A stretch of 57,950 bases of DNA from positions 1 through 57,950 of the forward strand of contig VMRY01000028.1 of the NCBI GenBank assembly GCA_007713595.1. Reading direction: 5' to 3'. Below are positions 43,326 to 51,529 of the stretch, one piece after another. Position numbers and translations under genes: made by a program. The notes beneath the pieces were generated by a model. That model was not told the origin of the DNA and did not search any database. It was given only the letters and a program-made list of their open reading frames with translations. This DNA is from Sedimenticola thiotaurini (GTDB lineage Bacteria > Pseudomonadota > Gammaproteobacteria > Chromatiales > Chromatiaceae). Numbering within the stretch: position 1 is the first letter of the stretch; each line of letters opens with the position of its first letter.

Positions 43326-43574
43326 TCAGCCACCCGCAACCGCAGGCCAGACGGCTAGCTCATCACCCTCGATGAGTGGATTTTCTCGTTGGCTCGGCGG
43401 GATAAACACCCCATTCACCAGCACCAGATGAACCTCCGCCTCTGGTACACCCTGCTGTCGCAGCAGCTGTATTGGCGTCGCCCCCTCATTTACATCCAGA
43501 CTGATCTGGTGATTCTGGGCATTTGCCGGCAGATACTGCCCCAGCGAGGCATAAAGCTTAAAGTTGATCTTCAT
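43326..43574 (-). CDS. MoaD/ThiS-family sulfur carrier (AorD-like)
   Basis: The 82-residue ubiquitin-like protein begins KINFKLYASLGQYLP and ends in VAGG; the Gly-Gly tail is what E1-like enzymes adenylate and thiocarboxylate. NEGATPIQLLRQQGVP, LVLVNGVFIPP and DELAVWPAV match MoaD. It is embedded in the aor cluster, without a MoaE partner, so it is probably dedicated to the molybdopterin of the AOR enzyme. It lies 41 bp after aorC and 23 bp before the AorE-like gene. Confidence 0.88.
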   Translation of the reverse strand: MKINFKLYASLGQYLPANAQNHQISLDVNEGATPIQLLRQQGVPEAEVHLVLVNGVFIPPSQRENPLIEGDELAVWPAVAGG

Positions 43575-43615
43575 TCTGTCACGCTATTGGCTATGCTAAC
43601 TAAAATTGTCTGATA

Positions 43616-44869
43616 TCAGCTATTCAAATGGGTGGCACCAAGATAGGCCTCCATGATGCAGGTAGGATCCTGCATCAGCATATCTTTCCACTTACCCAGC
43701 CGTATCCCGCTCTGTATCAGACCACGCAGCACACCCACATGTTCCGTCATCCCCAGCGTAATAGCTCCGATCAAGCGATCCTCTTCAAACTGTAGTTTGA
43801 TGTAACGGTAGGCTGATTCATTGATCAGGTGTGCCTCATCTCCACCATCGACACCCATCCATTGACCGTAGGAGACAGAGATCAATCCAAGTGTATCCAG
43901 CACGTTCATCGCCATGCTGCCAGGATAAGGGGTTACCTTTCCGACCATGTTGAGGGCCGCAATACGCCCTGTCTCGGCAGCTACAGGTTGGATAGCATGC
44001 ACGGCCAGCTCTCCAGTACCCCAGTCAATCCCTTCGCAGACATCACCAGCCGCATAGATCCCGGAAACGGAGGACTCCAGGTATTCATTCACCACGACAC
44101 CCTGCGCGATTTTAAGGCCGCTCTGCTCAAGAAAACCGGTTGCCGGTTTAACACCAGCAGCAGCCACCACCAGATCCGCTTCTATTGAATCTATAGGATC
44201 GCATTTCAGCAGGAAACGCGCATTACCTGATTTATTGGCTTCAATCCCTAAGATGCGGGTCGAGGTGTGCACCGTTACACCTTTATCAATACACCACTGC
44301 TTAATCAGGTTGCCTGAGGCCTGATCCATCATGCGGGGAACCATGCGATCACCCATCTCCACGACGGTCAGCTTCACACCGCGCTCGACCAGTGCCTCCA
44401 TAATAATACAGCCAATAAAACCAGCACCCAGAAGGACAACTCGCGATCCAGGTTCCGCATACTTAACAATATTTCTGGCATCTTCCAGCGTCCAACAGTG
44501 ATGCACGCCGGGCTGATCCAGTCCTTCAATGGGTGGCTTCAGCGGATTAGAGCCCGTCGCCAGCAGGAGTCGATCAAAACTGATCGGATCAGCACCTTCC
44601 AGTGAGAGTTTTTTTGCTGTGGCATCCAGGCCGGTCACCCGATGCCGCATCTGCTTGATACCCAACTTATCCAGGTGCTCTGTATCATGACGAAGATAGG
44701 TGCCCTGCTCTTCAATTTTGTTTGAAAGAAAATAGGGAATAGCCATTCGGGAGTAAGCCGGCTCTGGTTCACCACCGATCAAAATCACCTCTCCCTGCGG
44801 ATCCTGTGCGCGCAGGGTCTCAGCGGCGGTGACACCTGCTGGTCCTGCTCCAATGACGACATATCGCAT
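43616..44869 (-). CDS. FAD-dependent NAD(P)H oxidoreductase subunit (AorC-like)
   Basis: The 417-residue protein has two nucleotide-binding folds: FAD (VVIGAGPAGVTAAETLRAQDP at 3-23, outline) and NAD(H) (VVLLGAGFIGCIIMEALVERG near 145). It also has the second FAD box GIYAAGDVCEG near 285. The overall form is that of NADH:rubredoxin/nitrite reductase-like oxidoreductases. In the multi-subunit AORs of Aromatoleum the AorC subunit exchanges electrons with NAD+; that role fits here. The gene is 78 bp after aorB, and that gap holds a stable hairpin. Confidence 0.88.
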   Translation of the reverse strand: MRYVVIGAGPAGVTAAETLRAQDPQGEVILIGGEPEPAYSRMAIPYFLSNKIEEQGTYLRHDTEHLDKLGIKQMRHRVTGLDATAKKLSLEGADPISFDRLLLATGSNPLKPPIEGLDQPGVHHCWTLEDARNIVKYAEPGSRVVLLGAGFIGCIIMEALVERGVKLTVVEMGDRMVPRMMDQASGNLIKQWCIDKGVTVHTSTRILGIEANKSGNARFLLKCDPIDSIEADLVVAAAGVKPATGFLEQSGLKIAQGVVVNEYLESSVSGIYAAGDVCEGIDWGTGELAVHAIQPVAAETGRIAALNMVGKVTPYPGSMAMNVLDTLGLISVSYGQWMGVDGGDEAHLINESAYRYIKLQFEEDRLIGAITLGMTEHVGVLRGLIQSGIRLGKWKDMLMQDPTCIMEAYLGATHLNS

Positions 44870-44900
44870 GTGACGAAACTCCTTGCCTTGAAATGAGAAA

Positions 44901-44924
44901 GGAGAGCAGATACGACTGCTCTCC
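44901..44924 (-). promoter_or_regulatory. Intra-operon hairpin between aorB and aorC
   Basis: A perfect 9-bp stem, GGAGAGCAG (44901-44909) and CTGCTCTCC (44916-44924), has a 6-nt loop, flanked on both sides by further pairing A/T runs. On the minus strand it is followed by a moderately T-rich tract, so it may be a partial terminator or an mRNA-end stabiliser that makes aorB more abundant than aorC. Confidence 0.7.
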
Positions 44925-44947
44925 TCATTTTTCAGCCCAGGGCCGGA

Positions 44948-46798
44948 TTAAGAGAGACCGAGGTTCTGGAGTGTGTCAGGAGTAGGCACACCCTCTGGAG
45001 TCCAACCGCGCAGCTCATAATACTCTGGCAGCATCTTACCCAGACCACTCACCTTACCCTTGGCAGGTCCGCTGGCGGCTGGCTCTGTCAACAGCCGTTT
45101 CGGCAGGGTGTCATCCTTAGCTGTGAAACCGGCCGCCAGATTGAACTGTCGCTCCATGTTCCAGATGCGTTCGCCGGTTTGCGCCAGACGCTCCAGGGTC
45201 CATTCGCCATCACAGGCCGCATCAATCTGCGGATAGAAGTCCTCCAGCGTCCAGGCAAAGGTAGTAAAGACACAGAGACCACTGGAATCCACCGCAGCAG
45301 TGGCATCCTGAAACGCCTTGACCAGCCCCGCCTTGCCTTCGGTAACCAGAGGATCGGTCTTCTCGGGAATACCAAGAATTTCAGACGCTACCGTATAGCT
45401 GCGCAGATGACAGGCACCACGATTACTGGTGGCGTAGGTCAAGCCCATGCCCTGAATACCGCGTGGATCATAGGCCGGGAACTCCTGCCCCTTCACACTC
45501 ATAGAGAGATCAGGATGACCATATTTCTCGCAGAGTCGTTTGGAACCCAAACCAAGAATCTTGCCAAAACCCTCACCCTTTCCAACCTGTTCGGCCATCG
45601 TGGTCAATGCTTCTGCAGAACCGAAGTTGAGCTTCACACCACCGGTATCTTCATCCGTGATGACACCCATCTCATAGAGTTCCATGGCAGCAGCCAGGGT
45701 TGCACCAAAGGTGATCGGGTCGAAACCCTGCTCATTGGCAATGAAGTTGGCAAAGGTCAGCGCATCCAGATCGTCCACGCCACAATCAGCGCCCAGCGAC
45801 CAGGCATTCTCATACTCCAAACCACCCGAGGCACCCCAATACTCGGGGCGATTCTTAACGGTGTAATGCTCCTTATCAACCCGGGCAATACGCCCACAAG
45901 CGATGGTGCAACCAAAACAGGCCTGGTTGGTCACCAGGTTGGCCTTATTTTCACTACCACGGGGCTCATGCATCGCTTCACCCGAGATGTTGGAAGCGCC
46001 ATCAAACTGTACCGCTTTGGCATTATTGGTTGGCAGTGCACCGACCTCGTTGACCACATTCATCAACACCTGGGTGCCGTATGTGGGCAGGCCCTGCCCG
46101 GTTACTGGATTGCCCGCCAGGATCTGCTTCTTCTCAGCCACTGTCTGCATAAAGCGCACGGGGTCTTTAACTGAAACGCCCTTGGTGCCACGAACCGCAA
46201 CCGCCTTCAGATTCTTTGAACCCATGACAGTGCCGACGCCAGAACGTCCGGCGGCCCGGTGCAGATCATTCACAATACAGGCGAACATCACACCCTCTTC
46301 GCCCGAACGGCCGATGGCGGAGATCTTCAGCTGGGGATCCTGATGCTTGGCATGCAGAATTTTATCCGCATCCCAGACACTCTTGCCCCAGATCTCATCT
46401 GCGGCGATCAGCTCTGCATTGTCGTCATGAATATAGAGATAGACCGGCTTGGGGGCCTTGCCTTCAAAAATAATCATGTCCCAACCGGCAAATTTCAGCT
46501 CAGCACCAAAATAGCCACCTGAATTGGAACAGGCAATAGCCCCAGTGAGTGCGCCCTTGGTAATCACAGAATAACGCGCGCCCGTCGATGCGGGAGTGCC
46601 GGTCAAGGGACCAGTGGCAAAGATCAGTTTATTGTCCGGTGACAGCGGATCAACCTGCGGATCCACCTCTTCAACCAGATATTTTGAACCAAGGCCACGC
46701 TGACCCAAATAATCCGCCGCCCACTGCATATTCAGCGGTTCAGCGGTACAAGTGCCTTCAGTTAGATTTACACGCAGTATTTTTTTCTGCCAAGACAT
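44948..46798 (-). CDS. Tungsten-containing aldehyde:ferredoxin oxidoreductase, catalytic subunit (AorB-like)
   Basis: The 616-residue protein has the three AOR domains. The N-terminal beta domain has LRVNLTEGTC and FATGPLTGTPASTGARYSVI; the metal-pterin cradle includes GGYFGAELKFAGWDMIIFEGKAP and GRSGEEGVMFACIVNDLHRAAGRSG (shortened here). The [4Fe-4S] ligands are the three Cys of NQACFGCTIACGRI and a fourth in DSSGLCVFTTF near 520. DLHRAAGRSGVGTVMGSKNLKA is the bis-pterin signature. It oxidises aldehydes to acids, with W (or Mo) as metal. The linked tungstate importer favours W. Confidence 0.95.
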   Translation of the reverse strand: MSWQKKILRVNLTEGTCTAEPLNMQWAADYLGQRGLGSKYLVEEVDPQVDPLSPDNKLIFATGPLTGTPASTGARYSVITKGALTGAIACSNSGGYFGAELKFAGWDMIIFEGKAPKPVYLYIHDDNAELIAADEIWGKSVWDADKILHAKHQDPQLKISAIGRSGEEGVMFACIVNDLHRAAGRSGVGTVMGSKNLKAVAVRGTKGVSVKDPVRFMQTVAEKKQILAGNPVTGQGLPTYGTQVLMNVVNEVGALPTNNAKAVQFDGASNISGEAMHEPRGSENKANLVTNQACFGCTIACGRIARVDKEHYTVKNRPEYWGASGGLEYENAWSLGADCGVDDLDALTFANFIANEQGFDPITFGATLAAAMELYEMGVITDEDTGGVKLNFGSAEALTTMAEQVGKGEGFGKILGLGSKRLCEKYGHPDLSMSVKGQEFPAYDPRGIQGMGLTYATSNRGACHLRSYTVASEILGIPEKTDPLVTEGKAGLVKAFQDATAAVDSSGLCVFTTFAWTLEDFYPQIDAACDGEWTLERLAQTGERIWNMERQFNLAAGFTAKDDTLPKRLLTEPAASGPAKGKVSGLGKMLPEYYELRGWTPEGVPTPDTLQNLGLS

Positions 46799-46815
46799 GT
46801 CATCTGCTCCCTAGT

Positions 46816-47298
46816 CTATGCTTGTGCCGCTGATTGAGTGTCGGTGCGCTGAGCCCAGGCACGCATCTTGTCGTAGCCTGTCCCCTCTGCATCGATATAG
46901 GTAATGGCCTGAGTTGGACAAGCCTTGGCACAGGCAGGATCGCCGCCGCACAGATCGCACTTCATAACCTTGCCGCTGGTGGCGTTGTAATTGATCGTCC
47001 CAAAGGGACAGGCAATGGTGCAGACCTTGCAACCGACGCAGAGTCCATCATTGACGATCTTGGCACCTGTTGTTGCATCCAGGGTAATCGCCTCTGTGGG
47101 GCAGGCACTCTTACACCAGGCCTCATCACATTGGGTGCAGGTGTAGGGGACAAAGCGGCCTTCTGAATGAAAAGAGAATACTTTAATACGGGATTTAGCA
47201 GGATTGAAATTGCCTTCGTTCTCATAAGAACAGGCCATTTCACATTGTAGACAACCGGTACATTTATCTGGCGAGATATAGAGTGACCTCTGCATCAT
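46816..47298 (-). CDS. 4Fe-4S ferredoxin-type electron-transfer subunit (AorA-like)
   Basis: The 160-residue polyferredoxin has four Cys clusters: CTGCLQCEMAC, CTQCDEAWCKSACP, CVGCKVCTIACP and CDLCGGDPACAKACP, sixteen ligands for four [4Fe-4S] centres. That count and size match the HycB/DmsB-like AorA subunit. It relays electrons between the W centre and the FAD subunit, or assembles into filaments. It is the first gene of the cluster. There are tandem ATGs at 47298 and 47295 with a GAGGAGGC site. Confidence 0.92.
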   Translation of the reverse strand: MMQRSLYISPDKCTGCLQCEMACSYENEGNFNPAKSRIKVFSFHSEGRFVPYTCTQCDEAWCKSACPTEAITLDATTGAKIVNDGLCVGCKVCTIACPFGTINYNATSGKVMKCDLCGGDPACAKACPTQAITYIDAEGTGYDKMRAWAQRTDTQSAAQA

Positions 47299-47373
47299 TG
47301 CCTCCTCTGATTAGTTATTAGTGCATTACTACTGGCTGTAAAATCAATCTGGATGATGAAATGCTAAAAACTG

Positions 47374-47420
47374 ACGCCACCGGGGAACAGTGCGTTACCT
47401 CAGGTAGGCCGAAAATCGGT
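47374..47420 (-). promoter_or_regulatory. Structured leader of the aor transcript (possible Moco/Tuco riboswitch)
   Basis: Three stem-loops follow each other in 47 nt: CCGA/TCGG with a 3-nt loop (47409-47419), TACC/GGTA with a 3-nt loop (47396-47406), and ACGCCAC with GTGCGT (47374-47380 and 47390-47395, one bulge). They lie 76-122 nt before the aorA start. A molybdenum/tungsten-cofactor riboswitch would make sense here, but I could not verify the consensus. Confidence 0.35.
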
Positions 47421-47590
47421 AATCAGCACACATGGAAAATGGTTAAATAAAAAACCATGAAAATTGTTATGTTTTTGGGTACAGGTTCCTCCTATATCGC
47501 CAATTCCATCTCTTTCTCTTTATTGTCTACAGAATATAGAAGAAACATTATCAAATGGCGAGTACAGAAAGTACGCTAAGCTATTTATTT

Positions 47591-47614
47591 CGTTATGCTT
47601 TTTTGAGCATATCG
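47591..47614. promoter_or_regulatory. ModE-like operator candidate, 24 bp
   Basis: The arms CGTTATGCT (47591-47599) and AGCATATCG (47606-47614) are inverted repeats with one mismatch and a 6-bp centre. The total length (24 bp) and the CGTTAT outer half-site equal those of E. coli ModE sites. It lies upstream of the aor genes. Confidence 0.5.
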
Positions 47615-47716
47615 AAGATTTAGAGCATAGATTACCGATTCTGCGGTGCTCTCCATAGCGCTTTAGCTTAACTGAGTGCGACAAAATGACGCTCCTACGG
47701 ATCATTCCGTCGCACG

Positions 47717-47746
47717 TTGTTGAACTGTTTCGTTATGTGCTATAAC
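47717..47746 (+). promoter_or_regulatory. Probable tupA promoter overlapped by an operator
   Basis: TTGTTG (47717-47722) and TATAAC (47741-47746) are spaced by 18 bp. The inverted repeat CGTTATGTGCTATAACG (47731-47747) covers the -10 box, a repressor-type geometry. It is about 125 bp before the tupA start. Confidence 0.5.
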
Positions 47747-47871
47747 GCATAGCGATGCCATTCAACCCAACGCACAATGGTTGCATAAGATACTAATTCG
47801 CATATGAGCAATTCAGCGTTAGTAAAAAATTAATAATCCGACATTCCAGACCACCCAAAGGACCTTAAACG

Positions 47872-48678
47872 ATGTTAAAAAAATTACGCTTTATATCTGC
47901 TTTTCTACTGCTCTGTTCGATAGCCGGCCTCCTGCAAGCGGCACCATTGAAGATGGCTACCACCACCAGCACACAGAACTCCGGTCTACTGGATATACTG
48001 TTACCCGCCTTCCAGAAAGACACCGGCATTGAGGTCCAGGTAATTGCCGTGGGAACCGGCAAGGCATTGAAGATGGGACGAGATGGTGATGTGGATGTGG
48101 TCATGGTCCACGCCGTCGCTGCCGAGGAGAAATTTGTTGCCGAAGGTTATGGAACTGATCGCGTACAGTTCATGTATAACGATTTTGTTATTGTCGGCCC
48201 AAAGAGTGATCCTGCTGGTATCAAGGGTGAAAAGTCTGTTACTGCCGCCATGGCAAAGATTCTGGAGAAACAGGCGAAATTCGTCTCGCGTGGTGATGAC
48301 TCCGGTACCCATAAAAAGGAGAAGTCACTCTGGAAAGCCGCCAATCTGACCCCTTCCGGTAGCTGGTATATTGAAGCAGGCCAGGGCATGGGCAAGGTAT
48401 TGCAGATGGCCAGTGAACTGGACGGCTACTCTCTGACCGATCGGGGCACTTGGCTGGCCTATAAGGGTAAGGTCGATCTGGAGCTGCTGAACGCAGGCGA
48501 TGAGAAACTGAGCAATCCTTATGGCATCATTGCTGTCAGCAAGGCGAAACACCCTGATACCAATTACACTGCAGCCAAACAGATGATTGACTGGGTCAGC
48601 GGACAACCTGCTCAGCAACTGATCAAGAACTATCGACTGCATGGTGAACCCCTGTTCATCCCGCTGCTGTTGAAATAA
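47872..48678 (+). CDS. tupA: Tungstate ABC transporter substrate-binding protein TupA
   Basis: The 268-residue protein has a signal peptide (FISAFLLLCSIAGLLQA; no lipobox Cys). The mature protein starts with the TupA signature MATTTSTQNSGLLDILLPAF; TTTST is the oxyanion-contact motif. FVSRGDDSGTHKKE is the second ligand loop, and WYIEAGQGMGKVLQMA and YSLTDRGTW follow. TupA proteins bind tungstate with higher affinity than molybdate. The order tupABC and the nearby AOR support tungstate. Confidence 0.95.
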   Translation: MLKKLRFISAFLLLCSIAGLLQAAPLKMATTTSTQNSGLLDILLPAFQKDTGIEVQVIAVGTGKALKMGRDGDVDVVMVHAVAAEEKFVAEGYGTDRVQFMYNDFVIVGPKSDPAGIKGEKSVTAAMAKILEKQAKFVSRGDDSGTHKKEKSLWKAANLTPSGSWYIEAGQGMGKVLQMASELDGYSLTDRGTWLAYKGKVDLELLNAGDEKLSNPYGIIAVSKAKHPDTNYTAAKQMIDWVSGQPAQQLIKNYRLHGEPLFIPLLLK

Positions 48679-48685
48679 GGCGGAA

Positions 48686-49387
48686 ATGGAATCACTGAGC
48701 GCTGCAAGTTATCAGGCGCTCTATCTCCTGTTTACCGGAGATAGTGCGCTCTGGACCATTATTGGTATCTCTTTCAGCGTCTCGGTGCGCGCCCTGATCT
48801 ATGCCGCACCCTTTGCCATATTGACAGCCTTTATGCTGGCCTATTTTACCTTTCCAGGCCGGCGACTACTGGTATCCATATTTAACACTGCCCTCTCCAT
48901 TCCCGCTGTGGTCGTAGGGCTAACGCTCTATATTCTACTCTCCAAGGCGGGACCGCTGGGTTCATGGCGCCTGCTGTTCAGCCAGGACGCCATGATCCTG
49001 GGACAGATCGGTCTCTGCTTTCCCTTACTGGTAGCCATGGCCCACTCTGCGTTGCAGGCATCTGATCGACGTGCATGGGAGACAGCCCTGACCCTTGGCG
49101 CAAGTCCTTTGCGTGCATTGATGACCATCCTGCATGAGACACGCTTCGGCCTGATCGGCGCACTGGTGGCCAGCTTTGGTCGTATCATTGCCGAAGTGGG
49201 CAGCTCCATGATGTTGGGTGGCAATATCCTGAATTACACGCGTAATATCCCCACCGCTATAGCACTGGAAACCAGTAAAGGGAGCTTTGCCGAAGGCATT
49301 GCGCTGGGTATGGTGCTGCTGTTTATGGCACTTTTTCTGAATATCCTGCTCGGACAGTTGCAAGGGAAAGGGGAAGTGACCCAATGA
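48686..49387 (+). CDS. tupB: Tungstate ABC transporter permease TupB
   Basis: The 233-residue integral membrane protein has about five hydrophobic segments. The EAA-loop (ALTLGASPLRALMTILHETRFGLIGALVASFGRIIAEVG in outline) couples to the ATPase. It begins 7 bp after tupA and overlaps tupC by 4 bp. Family permeases of the TupB/WtpB/ModB type match it in length. Confidence 0.93.
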   Translation: MESLSAASYQALYLLFTGDSALWTIIGISFSVSVRALIYAAPFAILTAFMLAYFTFPGRRLLVSIFNTALSIPAVVVGLTLYILLSKAGPLGSWRLLFSQDAMILGQIGLCFPLLVAMAHSALQASDRRAWETALTLGASPLRALMTILHETRFGLIGALVASFGRIIAEVGSSMMLGGNILNYTRNIPTAIALETSKGSFAEGIALGMVLLFMALFLNILLGQLQGKGEVTQ

Positions 49388-50112
49388 GCATGGACAGCAA
49401 CACTCCCTGGCTGAAGTTACATGATCTCACCTTTAACCGGGGTGAACGCACCATTTTGAATAACCTTTCACTGGAATTTCGGGCCGGGGAATTGATCCTG
49501 ATGACCGGCCAGAACGGTTCAGGGAAGACCACGCTGCTACGTATTCTGGCCGGACTGATGAAGCCCCGGCGGGTGGAATTTGAGATCGCCGGAAAACGAC
49601 TAAACTGGCGTCAAAGCTACCGCTTTTTGCGTGAACAAGTCTGTTACCTGCACCAGCACCCTTACCTGTTTGACTGCTCGGTATATGACAATATCGCCTA
49701 TGGTCTGAAACGCAAAAAACTGAGCCGACAAGCGATTGGGGCTAGAGTTGCTGAGGCGCTGGAGCTTATCTCGCTGGAACATCTGGCTAAACGCAACTGC
49801 CAGGAGCTGTCAGGGGGAGAGAAACAGCGGGTGGCGATTGCACGGGCCTGGGCCATCGCCCCACGGCTGATGCTGCTGGACGAGCCGGTATCGAATCTGG
49901 ACAAACGCTCGAGAGCGATTTGCTACGACCTGATCAATCAGCTCCAGCAACAGCAGATCGGCGTGGTCTATACCAGCCACGAACCTCAGACCGGGAAGCT
50001 CAATTTAAATCGCCATATCCATCTGTATGAGGGTGAGTTGAGTACCAAATCGCTGGAGACCGAATGCCCACTAACCGTCATTGAGCTGAAGAAGGGAAAC
50101 GTCGGCAAGTAG
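49384..50112 (+). CDS. tupC: Tungstate ABC transporter ATP-binding protein TupC
   Basis: The 242-residue ATPase has Walker A (GQNGSGKTTLLRIL), Q-loop (CYLHQHPYLFDC), signature (ELSGGEKQRVAIARAWA), Walker B (LMLLDEPVSNLD) and H-loop (YTSHEP). There is no C-terminal MOP (molybdate-binding) domain, as expected for the short TupC type. ATGA overlap with tupB gives coupled translation. The permease gene next (50233) is 120 bp downstream. Confidence 0.93.
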   Translation: MSMDSNTPWLKLHDLTFNRGERTILNNLSLEFRAGELILMTGQNGSGKTTLLRILAGLMKPRRVEFEIAGKRLNWRQSYRFLREQVCYLHQHPYLFDCSVYDNIAYGLKRKKLSRQAIGARVAEALELISLEHLAKRNCQELSGGEKQRVAIARAWAIAPRLMLLDEPVSNLDKRSRAICYDLINQLQQQQIGVVYTSHEPQTGKLNLNRHIHLYEGELSTKSLETECPLTVIELKKGNVGK

Positions 50113-50142
50113 TTTTCAGGGTGTCTATTTCGGGCCATCGGT

Positions 50143-50196
50143 GGTTGGCTGATAGCCCACACATCACAGCAATCAATTGATAATTTCCAGCCAACC
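50143..50196 (+). promoter_or_regulatory. Inverted repeat upstream of the molybdate permease gene
   Basis: GGTTGGCTG (50143-50151) is repeated inverted as CAGCCAACC (50188-50196), with 36 bp between. It lies in the 120-bp tupC-permease gap and could be a looped regulatory structure or a partial terminator. Confidence 0.35.
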
Positions 50197-50232
50197 AAAC
50201 AAACAAACGACAGCGATCAGGAAGTAAAGCGG

Positions 50233-51420
50233 ATGCAGATTGGTTCCTACCGGTTCGACCGGGTTGAGTTCGCCGGCTCACTGGGTGATCTGGGGACGCT
50301 TATACCGCTGGCCATTGGACTGGTCACTATCAACGGCCTGAGCTTCAGCGCTGTATTTCTGTGGGTAGGCCTGTTTTATCTGGTTTCCGGTTTTTATTAC
50401 AAACTGCCTATCCCGGTCCAACCGCTCAAACTGGTCTCGGCGATCGCCATCGCATTCCCAGAAAAGATATCGTTGGCCGTGATATCGGCCACTGGTCTTC
50501 TTTTTGGCGGCGCACTGATTATTCTGGCCTTTACCGGTCTGATTGACCAACTGGCCAGACTCTTCACCAAACCGATTGTTCGCGGCATCCAGCTCGGACT
50601 CGGTCTCATCCTCATGATCAAGGGCATCGAATTCATCAATCGACCCGAGCTACTGCTAAATAACAGCGATATCACCACCTCTCTGGGGGGTGTTCCAATC
50701 AATACGCTGCTCGGTCTGGTGGCATTGGTTCTTGTCCTCAGCCTGATTTCCAGTCGGCGATTTCCCGCCGCTCTGGTAATCGTCGCGCTGGGTATAGTTG
50801 TGGCTATTCCTTTCGGTTCCGTGAATGGTTTAGCTTGGCGCTTCGGCCCCTCCCCCATAGAATTAGTTACACCAGGAACGGATGATTTTTTAACTGCTCT
50901 CTTTCTGCTGGTCATCCCTCAATTACCACTCACCATAGGTAATGCCATCATCGGCACCACCGATACGGCAAAGAATCTGTTTGGAACGGGTGAGGCAACA
51001 GCGCGGGTATCAAACCGCCACTTATCTTTTGGCATGGGTCTGGCGAACCTTTTCGTCGGCTTAATGGCCGCCATGCCTGTCTGTCATGGTGCCGGTGGTC
51101 TGGCAGCCCATTATCGATTCGGCGCCCGAACGGGTGGTTCGAATATTATGATCGGTCTGCTCTTCATTCTGATTGCCCTTGGCTTTGGTGGTATCGGGAT
51201 CATTCTGCTGTCCGCCATTCCAAACGCGGTTCTGGGTGTGCTACTGCTGTTCGCAGGACTGGAACTGGCACTGTTGATTCGGGATATAACGGAGCGACGG
51301 GATCTATTCATCGCCTTTCTTATTGCCGGCATCGGCCTTGCCACAACCAATATGAGCATCGCGTTTGTCTCTGGCATCATTGTCGCCCGGTTCTTGCACT
51401 GGCGGCGCATTGACATTTGA
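50233..51420 (+). CDS. MOT1-type molybdate (sulfate) permease family protein
   Basis: The 395-residue membrane protein has ten or more hydrophobic segments. EFAGSLGDLGTLIPLAIGL and LPIPVQPLK in the first third, and GAGGLAAHYRFGARTGGSN in the second, are the conserved motifs of the MOT1 molybdate transporters (a SulP-like family). It is probably a second uptake route for molybdate or tungstate. It sits between tupC and moeA, which strengthens the metal assignment. Regulation by the same operators as tup is plausible. Confidence 0.88.
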   Translation: MQIGSYRFDRVEFAGSLGDLGTLIPLAIGLVTINGLSFSAVFLWVGLFYLVSGFYYKLPIPVQPLKLVSAIAIAFPEKISLAVISATGLLFGGALIILAFTGLIDQLARLFTKPIVRGIQLGLGLILMIKGIEFINRPELLLNNSDITTSLGGVPINTLLGLVALVLVLSLISSRRFPAALVIVALGIVVAIPFGSVNGLAWRFGPSPIELVTPGTDDFLTALFLLVIPQLPLTIGNAIIGTTDTAKNLFGTGEATARVSNRHLSFGMGLANLFVGLMAAMPVCHGAGGLAAHYRFGARTGGSNIMIGLLFILIALGFGGIGIILLSAIPNAVLGVLLLFAGLELALLIRDITERRDLFIAFLIAGIGLATTNMSIAFVSGIIVARFLHWRRIDI

Positions 51421-51471
51421 GCGTAAATCAGGCGCTTTACAATAAACTCCGAATGAATTGGTTTTCACCTA

Positions 51472-51477
51472 TATAAT
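51472..51477 (+). promoter_or_regulatory. -10 box upstream of moeA
   Basis: A consensus TATAAT stands 52 bp before the moeA ATG. No good -35 is at the expected distance, so the promoter may need an activator. moeA therefore probably has its own promoter in addition to any read-through. Confidence 0.4.
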
Positions 51478-51529
51478 CCGGTAACTTATCACTGATTCCT
51501 GGGTTTATCCCTTTTTCACAGACAAGACC

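Larger units (their letters stand above)
47299..47871. other. Divergent intergenic region between aor and tup clusters
   Basis: These 573 bp hold the leftward aor and rightward tup promoters. No convincing gene was found on either strand. The left third carries three consecutive hairpins in the aor leader (47374-47420); the right half carries two ModE-like inverted repeats (47591-47614 and 47731-47747), described separately. Confidence 0.6.

Noticed and set aside
45179-46174. 331-codon plus-strand ORF
   Set aside because: It lies wholly antisense to aorB, which has full AOR motifs; the translation has no recognisable domain and mirrors the codon bias of the real gene.
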